Of a stretch of 46,324 nt of DNA, positions 39,621 through 46,324 are shown one piece after another. The position numbers and the translations under genes were made by a program. Every line of letters begins with the position of its first letter. The stretch's first letter is position 1. The notes below the pieces were generated by a model. The model was not told where the DNA came from, did no database searches, and saw only the letters and a program-made list of their open reading frames with translations. Source of the stretch: Pseudomonas sp. SDI. GTDB lineage: Bacteria > Pseudomonadota > Gammaproteobacteria > Pseudomonadales > Pseudomonadaceae. The stretch is from the NCBI RefSeq assembly GCF_003105155.1, contig NZ_QETK01000035.1:1-46324 (forward strand), given 5' to 3'.

Positions 39621-40970
39621 TCAGTTCATGCCGGGCAGGTTCACCTTGGGTTTGATATCGCTCTGCACGACCGATGCCAACGGTGCCACCACTCCCTGGC
39701 TTTTGAGCAGCTGACCCATGGTCGCCTTGATTCGGTACTGAGTAAACAGCTGAATGTTTTTCACCTCGCTGAGACGGCGCTGCGCGGTGAACAGTTCATT
39801 CTCGCTATCGAGCAGGTCGAGCAGGCTGCGGTCGCCCAAGGTGAACTGCTTCTGGTAAGCCGAGCGGACGTTGCTGCTGTGATCGACATACTGCTGGGCA
39901 ATCGGCATCTGGGCATTGGCGTTGGCCAGAGCATTCCATGCCAAGCCTAACTCCTCATTGAGCTGGCGCAAGGCGTTGTTGCGAATATCCAGCGCCTGGT
40001 TGGCCAGGTACGACTTGGACTCCAGATCGGCCTTGTTGCTGCCACCGTTGTACAGGTTGAAACTCATGCGCAGCATGGCCTGCCATTCGTTGTTGTGGCC
40101 GTTCATACCCCCCAGATCGTTGTCGGCGCTGCGCCCCAGCTCCGCGTCGAAGCGCGGGTAGAAGGTCGACTTGGCCGCGTCGTACTGCTTTTCGGCAGCC
40201 GCAATGTCGGACTCGGCCGAGCGCAGGATCGGGCTGTTTTCCAGCAGTTGCTGGCGGGCTTCGTCGAGGCTGGCCGGCAGCAGGTCGACAAATGGCGCAG
40301 GCGTGCTTAACTCGTCGGGCATCTGCCCCACCACGCTGAGGAAGTTGGTTTGCGCGTCGGCCAGATTGGTTTGTTCGGTGATCAAGTTGTTGCGGGCCTG
40401 CGCCAGACGCGCCTCGGCCTGGTCGAGGTCGGCCTGGCGGCCAACACCGCGGGCGGTGCGCAGCTTGATCTGGTCATAGATGCGTTCGTGGCTGCGCAGG
40501 TTGTCTTCGGCCAGGCGCACCATGTCGCGCCGGGTCAGGGTGTCGAGGTAGACCTGAGCCACGTTCAGTGCAGTGCGCTCGGCGCTGCCCAGCAGCGAGT
40601 AAGCGCGGGCATTCACCGTGGCCTGCTGACGGCCAACTTCGCTGGAGGTGGCAAAGCCGTCGAACACCATCTGCCGCAGACGCACGCTCGATTCGCCACG
40701 GTTCAGGGTTTCCCAGTGATTGCCACCACCGGCGCGGGTGCTCGGGCTGTCGGTGCCTTCGCGGCCATAGCCGGCCAGCACGTCGACCTTGGGCAGGTAG
40801 CCGCCCTGGGCGGCGCGCAACTGGTAGTCGGCAGCGATGCGGCTGTTCACCCCGGCCTGGATTTCCGGGTGCACTTCAAGCGCCCGCTGCATGGCTTCTG
40901 GCAGGGTCTGGGCTTGGGCAAGGGTGGTGGCGAGGGCGAAAGGCAGAGCTGTGAACAGAGACAAACGCAT
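39621..40970 (-). CDS. lapE: LapE, TolC-like outer membrane protein
   Basis: 449 residues with signal peptide MRLSLFTALPFALATTLAQAQ. TolC-family repeats: TLPEAMQRALEVHPEIQAGVNSRIAADYQLRAAQGGYLPKVDVLAGYGREG, then AAEKQYDAAKSTFYPRFDAELGRSADND and the C-terminal ALRQLNEELGLAWNALANA. It forms the outer membrane exit for LapA; in the P. fluorescens model the partly exported adhesin stays threaded in LapE. First gene of the minus-strand lapE-lapB-lapC operon, divergent from lapA. Confidence 0.94.
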   Translation of the reverse strand: MRLSLFTALPFALATTLAQAQTLPEAMQRALEVHPEIQAGVNSRIAADYQLRAAQGGYLPKVDVLAGYGREGTDSPSTRAGGGNHWETLNRGESSVRLRQMVFDGFATSSEVGRQQATVNARAYSLLGSAERTALNVAQVYLDTLTRRDMVRLAEDNLRSHERIYDQIKLRTARGVGRQADLDQAEARLAQARNNLITEQTNLADAQTNFLSVVGQMPDELSTPAPFVDLLPASLDEARQQLLENSPILRSAESDIAAAEKQYDAAKSTFYPRFDAELGRSADNDLGGMNGHNNEWQAMLRMSFNLYNGGSNKADLESKSYLANQALDIRNNALRQLNEELGLAWNALANANAQMPIAQQYVDHSSNVRSAYQKQFTLGDRSLLDLLDSENELFTAQRRLSEVKNIQLFTQYRIKATMGQLLKSQGVVAPLASVVQSDIKPKVNLPGMN

Positions 40971-41320
40971 TAGCTATTTTTCCCAGGGACCGCTTGTCCC
41001 AAATCAGAGCCAGAACCGGCCGAACGGCGGAAAATAAACGCCAGAAAAACCATCTGTCGGAAATTCCCCACGGGGCAGGCGATTAATACCAAAACGAGCG
41101 TGGAAAAGCGGAAATATCAATGTGACATTACGTAGACGATTGTTTAGGATGGCGAGTAGAAGGTCAATACTTTGGCATAAACTTAATCGCCAATAGTTAT
41201 AAGTCATAAAATTGACACGACCACTGTCAAGAAATGCCTTGCGAAACATTCCATCAGAAACCGAAGCAGCGCTGCTGATCGGGCATGGAAGCCAATAGAA
41301 CGGGTAGTTCGGAGAGTCTC
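40971..41320. promoter_or_regulatory. lapE-lapA divergent intergenic region with dyad at 41212-41230
   Basis: 350 bp, AT-rich in its right half, expected to hold both promoters. The clearest element is TTGACA-N7-TGTCAA (41212-41230), a perfect dyad 90 bp before the lapA ATG. Its left arm also fits a -35, but no good -10 follows at the right spacing. The ribosome binding site GGAGAG lies just before the lapA ATG. No gene is convincing; an 81-codon minus-strand frame here lacks any support. Confidence 0.5.
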
Positions 41321-44300
41321 ATGAGCAGTGTTGTTGCTATTGTCAAAAGCATTGTTGGCCAAGTCATTGCCGTGTCCCCGGAAGGGATTCAACGTGTGCT
41401 CATCGAAGGCGACCGCCTGTTCGTCGGCGACCAGGTACTCACCGGCCTTGCCGGTGCCGTGACCCTGGAACTGGCCGACGGTCGTACCCTCGACCTTGGT
41501 CGCGATACCCAGTGGAGCGCGGCGACCCCGGACAGCAGCAGCGACCTGAGCGCAGCCACGGCGCAAGCCGCGCCGTCGGTTGAGGAACTGCAGCAAGCGA
41601 TCGCCGCCGGCGCCGACCCGACTACCGAACTGGAAGCCACCGCAGCCGGCCCAAGCTCGGCCGGTGGTGCTGGCGCAGCCGGCGGCGGTCACAGCTTCGT
41701 ACTGTTGGAAGAAACCGCTGGCGTGGTCGACCCGACCATTGGCTTCCAGACCCAGGGCCTGAACTTTGCCGTCGGCCAGACCACCGAAGAAGTCGGCGGC
41801 CTGCAAAGCGACGCCGCAGCAAGCAACAACGCCACCACCCAACTGCGTAGCTCGGGCCTGAGCCTGAGCGCGACGCCAACGCTGACCGAGGCCGGTGGTG
41901 CACTGGTCTATACCGCAACCCTGACCCAGGCGCCGCTGACCGACCTCACTGTTACCCTGTCCAATGGCCAGACCCTGGTGATCCAGGCCGGCCAACTGAG
42001 CGGCAGCGTGACCGTGAGCATTCCACCAGGCGACACCGTTTACCTGGATGCGCGTGAGATCTCGACCAGTATTACCGGCATTGCGGGTGGTGGCGGACTA
42101 CTGGTGACCCCGGACAGTACCCCGGCGGTCACGCAGATTACCGACACTCTGGACACCACCACGGTCAACCTCAGTGCCAGCAACGCGGTGGCCGAAGGCG
42201 GCACGATCGTCTACACCGCGACCCTGACCAATCCGGCACAAACGCCGGTCACCGTGACCCTGTCCAACGGTTCGGTAATCACCATCGCGGCCGGCCAGAG
42301 CAGCGGCACCGTCAATGTGCCGACAGCGCCAAACGACGTCTACAGCAATGGCGGCACGATCAGCACGACGATCACCGCGGCCACCGGCGGCAACTTCGAA
42401 AACCTGGTAGCGGGCGGCACGCCGGCGCTGACCACGGTCACCGACAGCGTCGACACCACCAGCGTCACCCTGACCGCCACGCCGAGCGTGAGCGAGAACG
42501 GCGTCATCACCTATACCGCCAGCACCACCTCGCCGGTGACCGGTTCGCCGGTGGTGGTGACCCTGTCCAACGGCCAGACCATCACCATCCCGGTTGGCGG
42601 CTCCAGCGGCACGGTCAACGTCACCGCCTCGAACGATGTGTATAACGGCGCCGAGCCGATCAGCACGACGATTACCGGGGCCACCGGCGGCAACTTCGAA
42701 AGCCTGGTGCCCAACGGCACGCCAGCGGTGACGACGGTGACCGACAGCGTCGATACCACCAGCGTCATCCTGACCGCCACGCCGAGCGTGAGCGAGAACG
42801 GTGTAATCACCTACACCGCCAGCACCACCTCGCCGGTAACCGGCGCGCCGGTAATCGTCACCTTGTCCAATGGCCAGACCATCACCATCCCGGTCGGCGG
42901 CTCCAGCGGTTCGGTCAACTTCACCGCCTCGAACGATGTGTATAACGGCGCCGAACCGATCAGCACGACGATTACCGGGGCCACCGGCGGCAACTTCGAA
43001 AGCCTGGTGCCCAACGGCACACCGGCGGTAACTACTGTCACCGACAGCGTCGACACCACCAGCGTCACCCTGACCGCCACGCCGAGCGTGAACGAAAACG
43101 GTGTAATCACCTACACCGCCAGCACCACCTCGCCGGTAACCGGTTCGCCGGTGGTGGTGACCCTGTCCAACGGCCAGACCATCACCATCCCGGTCGGCGG
43201 CTCCAGCGGTACGGTCAACGTCACCGCCTCGAACGATGTGTATAACGGTGCCGAACCGATCAGCACGACGATTACCGGGGCCACCGGCGGCAACTTCGAA
43301 AGCCTGGTGCCCAACGGCACGCCGGCGGTGACAACGGTGACCGACAGCGTCGATACCACCAGCGTCACCCTGACCGCCACGCCGAGCGTGAGCGAAAACG
43401 GTGTAATCACCTACACCGCGAGCACCACCTCGCCGGTGACCGGCGCGCCGGTAATCGTCACCTTGTCCAATGGCCAGACCATCACCATTGCGGTCGGTGA
43501 CGCGAGTGGTTCGGTCGATTTCACCGCGTCGAACGATGTGTACAACGGCGCAGCGCCGATCAGTACCAGCATTACCGGTACGAGCGGCGGCGACTTCGAG
43601 AAGCTGGAGGCGAATGCCCAGCCAGCCGTCACCGTGGTCAACGACAGCGTCGATCAGACCAGTGTAACCCTGACCGCCACGCCGACCGTGGGTGAGACCG
43701 GTGTCATTACCTACACCGCGACCACCACGTCGCCAGTCACCGGCTCACCGGTCGTTGTGACTCTGTCCAATGGGCAGAGCATTACCATTGCCGTGGGTGA
43801 GTCCAGTGGCACCGTGAACTTCACCGCGCCGAACGACGTGTACAACGGTGCTACGCCGATCAGTACGACGATTACCGGCACCAGCGGCGGCAACTTCGAG
43901 AACCTGGTAGCGAATACCACGCCAGCCGTAACTACGGTGACCGACAGCACCGATGTGACCGGGCTGTCGCTGACTGCGACCGGCACTGTGGCTGAAGGTG
44001 GCCAGATCACCTACACCGCCACCCTGAGCAATCCGGCAGGCACTGCGGTCACCGTAAACCTGTCTAACGGCCAGTCGATTGTGATTGCTGCTGGGCAGAC
44101 GTCGAACAGCATCAGCGTCGCCGCACCTAAAGACGATGCCTACCTCGATGCTGGCGACGTCAGCGTGAAAATCACCAACGCTACTGGCGGTGATTTCGAG
44201 AAGCTGGACATCAGCGATACCGCTGCCGTGACTCACGTCACCGACACCATCGATACGTCGACCGTGACCCTGACCGCGAGCCCAAGCGTTACTGAGGGCG

Positions 44301-46324
44301 GCAACGTCGTTTATACGGCTTCGGTGACCGCTCCAGTCACCGGCTCGCCACTGACTGTGACACTGGCCAACGGCCAGACCATCACCATTGGCGTCGGCGA
44401 AAGCTCCAACTTCGTTGAGTTCAAGGCACCGAATAACGTGCTCAACACCAACGAAACGCTCTCGAACAGCATCACCAAAGTCGAAGGCGGTAACTACGAG
44501 AAGCTGGAGCATTCGACCGACACCGTCACCACGACGGTCACCGATGTTCCTGGCACCGCTGATACCACCGGCCTGTCGCTCACCGCGACCGGTACCGTGG
44601 CTGAAGGTGGTCAAATTACCTACACCGCCACCCTGAGCAACCCGGCAGGCACTGCGGTCACCGTAAACCTGTCCAACGGACAAAGCATCGTCATCGCAGC
44701 GGGTCAAACCTCGAACAGCATCAGCGTCGCCGCACCTAAAGACGATGCCTACCTCGATGCTGGCGACATCAGCGTGAAGATCACCAACGCTACCGGCGGT
44801 GATTTCGAGAAGCTGGACATCAGCGATACGGCTGCCGTGACGCACGTCACCGACACCATCGACACCAGCACCGTTACGTTGACGGCTTCGCCGAGCGTGA
44901 ACGAAGGCGGCAACGTGGTTTACACCGCGTCCGTCACCGCGCCAGTCACCGGTTCGCCACTCACCGTGACCCTGGCCAACGGCCAGACCATCACCATTGG
45001 CGTCGGCGAGAGCTCCAACTTCGTTGAGTTCAAAGCACCGAATAACGTGCTCAACACCAACGAAGCGCTCTCGAACAGCATCACCAAGGTCGAAGGCGGT
45101 AATTACGAGAAGCTGGAACACTCGACCGACACGGTTACTACAACCGTGACTGATGTTCCTGGCACCGCTGATACCACCGGCCTGTCGCTGACTGCGACCG
45201 GCACCGTCGCCGAAGGTGGCCAGATCACCTACACCGCGACCCTGAGCAATCCGGCAGGCACTGCGGTCACCGTGAACCTGTCCAACGGACAAAGCATCGT
45301 CATCGCTGCGGGTCAAACCTCGAACAGCATCAGCGTCGCCGCACCTAAGGATGATGCCTACCTCGATGCTGGCGATGTCAGCGTGAAGATCACCAACGCT
45401 ACTGGCGGTGATTTCGAGAAGCTGGACATCAGCGATACCGCTGCCGTGACGCACGTCACCGACACCATCGATACGTCGACCGTGACCCTGACCGCGAGCC
45501 CAAGCGTTACTGAGGGCGGCAACGTCGTTTACACGGCTTCGGTGACCGCTCCAGTCACCGGCTCGCCACTGACTGTGACCCTGGCCAACGGCCAGACCAT
45601 CACCATTGGCGTCGGCGAAAGCTCCAACTTCGTTGAGTTCAAGGCACCGAATAACGTGCTCAACACCAACGAAGCGCTCTCGAACAGCATCACCAAAGTC
45701 GAAGGCGGCAATTACGAGAAGCTGGAACACTCGACCGACACCGTCACTACGACGGTCACCGATGTTCCTGGCACCGCTGATACCACCGGCCTGTCGCTGA
45801 CTGCGACCGGCACTGTGGCTGAAGGTGGTCAAATTACCTACACCGCGACCCTGAGCAATCCGGCAGGCACTGCGGTCACCGTGAACCTGTCCAACGGCCA
45901 GTCGATTGTGATTGCTGCTGGGCAGACGTCGAACAGCATCAGCGTCGCCGCGCCTAAAGACGATGCCTACCTCGATGCTGGCGACGTCAGCGTGAAAATC
46001 ACCAATGCTACTGGCGGTGATTTCGAGAAGCTGGACATCAGCGATACGGCGGCCGTGACGCACGTCACCGACACCATCGATACGTCGACCGTGACCCTGA
46101 CCGCGAGCCCAAGCGTTACTGAGGGCGGCAACGTCGTTTATACAGCTTCGGTGACCGCTCCAGTCACCGGCTCACCACTGACTGTGACCCTGGCCAACGG
46201 CCAGACCATCACCATTGGCGTCGGTGAAAGCTCCAACTTCGTTGAGTTCAAAGCACCGAATAACGTGCTCAACACCAACGAAGCGCTCTCGAACAGCATC
46301 ACCAAGGTCGAAGGCGGCAATTAC
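41321..46324 (+). CDS. lapA: LapA, giant repeat adhesin (3' partial)
   Basis: Open without a stop from the ATG at 41321 to the window edge: 1668 codons. Residues 1 to about 130 form the retention module (MSSVVAIVKSIVGQVIAVSP, EGDRLFVGDQVLTG, LADGRTLDLGRDTQW). TAAG at residues 107-110 is the site cut by the periplasmic protease LapG in the P. fluorescens model, at the same position. A Gly/Ala-rich linker follows. From about residue 275 there are six Ig-like repeats of 100 residues, then tandem 203-residue units with acidic and Thr-rich surfaces. The missing C-terminus should hold a von Willebrand-like domain, RTX repeats and the secretion signal. Secreted by LapBCE, it binds cells irreversibly to surfaces. 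Confidence 0.95.
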   Translation, partial: MSSVVAIVKSIVGQVIAVSPEGIQRVLIEGDRLFVGDQVLTGLAGAVTLELADGRTLDLGRDTQWSAATPDSSSDLSAATAQAAPSVEELQQAIAAGADPTTELEATAAGPSSAGGAGAAGGGHSFVLLEETAGVVDPTIGFQTQGLNFAVGQTTEEVGGLQSDAAASNNATTQLRSSGLSLSATPTLTEAGGALVYTATLTQAPLTDLTVTLSNGQTLVIQAGQLSGSVTVSIPPGDTVYLDAREISTSITGIAGGGGLLVTPDSTPAVTQITDTLDTTTVNLSASNAVAEGGTIVYTATLTNPAQTPVTVTLSNGSVITIAAGQSSGTVNVPTAPNDVYSNGGTISTTITAATGGNFENLVAGGTPALTTVTDSVDTTSVTLTATPSVSENGVITYTASTTSPVTGSPVVVTLSNGQTITIPVGGSSGTVNVTASNDVYNGAEPISTTITGATGGNFESLVPNGTPAVTTVTDSVDTTSVILTATPSVSENGVITYTASTTSPVTGAPVIVTLSNGQTITIPVGGSSGSVNFTASNDVYNGAEPISTTITGATGGNFESLVPNGTPAVTTVTDSVDTTSVTLTATPSVNENGVITYTASTTSPVTGSPVVVTLSNGQTITIPVGGSSGTVNVTASNDVYNGAEPISTTITGATGGNFESLVPNGTPAVTTVTDSVDTTSVTLTATPSVSENGVITYTASTTSPVTGAPVIVTLSNGQTITIAVGDASGSVDFTASNDVYNGAAPISTSITGTSGGDFEKLEANAQPAVTVVNDSVDQTSVTLTATPTVGETGVITYTATTTSPVTGSPVVVTLSNGQSITIAVGESSGTVNFTAPNDVYNGATPISTTITGTSGGNFENLVANTTPAVTTVTDSTDVTGLSLTATGTVAEGGQITYTATLSNPAGTAVTVNLSNGQSIVIAAGQTSNSISVAAPKDDAYLDAGDVSVKITNATGGDFEKLDISDTAAVTHVTDTIDTSTVTLTASPSVTEGGNVVYTASVTAPVTGSPLTVTLANGQTITIGVGESSNFVEFKAPNNVLNTNETLSNSITKVEGGNYEKLEHSTDTVTTTVTDVPGTADTTGLSLTATGTVAEGGQITYTATLSNPAGTAVTVNLSNGQSIVIAAGQTSNSISVAAPKDDAYLDAGDISVKITNATGGDFEKLDISDTAAVTHVTDTIDTSTVTLTASPSVNEGGNVVYTASVTAPVTGSPLTVTLANGQTITIGVGESSNFVEFKAPNNVLNTNEALSNSITKVEGGNYEKLEHSTDTVTTTVTDVPGTADTTGLSLTATGTVAEGGQITYTATLSNPAGTAVTVNLSNGQSIVIAAGQTSNSISVAAPKDDAYLDAGDVSVKITNATGGDFEKLDISDTAAVTHVTDTIDTSTVTLTASPSVTEGGNVVYTASVTAPVTGSPLTVTLANGQTITIGVGESSNFVEFKAPNNVLNTNEALSNSITKVEGGNYEKLEHSTDTVTTTVTDVPGTADTTGLSLTATGTVAEGGQITYTATLSNPAGTAVTVNLSNGQSIVIAAGQTSNSISVAAPKDDAYLDAGDVSVKITNATGGDFEKLDISDTAAVTHVTDTIDTSTVTLTASPSVTEGGNVVYTASVTAPVTGSPLTVTLANGQTITIGVGESSNFVEFKAPNNVLNTNEALSNSITKVEGGNY
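42143..43942 (+). repeat. Six tandem 300-bp repeats in lapA (type A)
   Basis: Units begin at 42143, 42443, 42743, 43043, 43343 and 43643, each marked by the GACAGCGTCGA-type motif (encoding DSVDTTSVTLTA). The first unit is the most divergent. Units 2-6 alternate between TGSPVVV and TGAPVIV forms, giving a 600-bp higher-order period. Confidence 0.9.
43962..46324 (+). repeat. Tandem 609-bp repeats in lapA (type B), array open at the edge
   Basis: Copies start at about 43962, 44571, 45180 and 45789, the last one cut by the window end. Each encodes 203 residues in two Ig-like halves: TGLSLTATGTVAEGGQITYT ... and ASPSVTEGGNVVYTASVTAP ... . Nucleotide identity is very high. Confidence 0.92.

Noticed and set aside
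41004..41249. 81-codon minus-strand frame in the lapE-lapA gap
   Set aside because: No ribosome binding site or recognisable domain, and it overlaps the expected promoter region and the dyad.
43745..46063. Minus-strand open frame of 772 codons inside lapA
   Set aside because: It mirrors the tandem repeats of the adhesin and has repeat-derived composition; the plus strand encodes clear Ig-like domains.
1..46324. CRISPR arrays and insertion sequences
   Set aside because: No short regularly spaced repeats outside coding tandem repeats, and no transposase gene or terminal repeats with target duplications were seen. The rhs duplications are explained by Rhs core homology.

Overview
The window is a chromosomal segment of a fluorescent-type Pseudomonas (P. 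fluorescens / P. putida group). The basis is the high-GC coding style, a lapA-lapE-lapB-lapC adhesin locus with a LapG-type TAAG site, the oscA-sbp-cysT-cysW-cysA order, gabD-gabT with a spacer like the Pseudomonas-only gabT RNA, a DUF6124-type small protein, and Pseudomonas REP/REPIN palindromes. No database search was possible, so family names rest on motif recognition.

Layout. (1) 1-4674: the 3' end of an rhs gene with an HNH-type nuclease tip and its immunity gene, then two displaced rhs tip cassettes. Both displaced tips carry related AHH-type nucleases, each followed by a related immunity gene. The last cassette is broken by three single-A losses in A-runs. The cassettes are AT-rich against a GC-rich chromosome. 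(2) 4781-13287: a sulfur-acquisition block, all on the minus strand: a divergent sigma-54 activator-like ATPase, an RBBP9-like hydrolase, tonB-exbB-exbD, and the sulfate ABC transporter operon oscA-sbp-cysT-cysW-cysA. (3) 13472-19081: a PAS-GGDEF-EAL protein, the fatty acid desaturase DesA, a PAS-GGDEF cyclase and an HDOD protein with a degenerate receiver domain. (4) 19217-24235: gabD-gabT for GABA catabolism with a structured spacer, tRNA-Arg(CCG), and malate:quinone oxidoreductase. (5) 24236-29545: small genes (DUF6124 with an elaborate structured leader, CBS protein, membrane protein, DUF2789, YbaK-like deacylase) and an nfeD-slipin operon. (6) 29622-34315: a four-gene FUSC/DUF1656/HlyD/outer-membrane-factor efflux operon with 4-nt overlaps, headed by a 42-codon ORF that looks like a MarR remnant. 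(7) 34395-46324: a Sel1-repeat protein, a WYL-like regulator, the LapCBE type I secretion system, and divergently the giant adhesin gene lapA, which runs off the right edge after 1668 codons.

How parts work together. LapB, LapC and LapE export LapA, whose N-terminal retention module keeps it at the cell surface until the TAAG site is cut. Two c-di-GMP enzymes lie about 20 kb away and may feed the c-di-GMP control known for Lap systems. The sulfur block combines high-affinity sulfate uptake with a dedicated TonB energiser and probably serves sulfur starvation. AT-rich dyads lie upstream of the oscA, hydrolase and tonB transcription units and may be a shared operator.

The most interesting sequence-level signals are: the displaced rhs cassettes with parallel A-run deletions; the DUF6124 leader, whose segments can pair in mutually exclusive ways and can hide the ribosome binding site; the sigma-54 activator that has lost GAFTGA, both arginine fingers and the DNA-binding domain; the MarR-remnant/operator pair; and the two-level repeat architecture of lapA.
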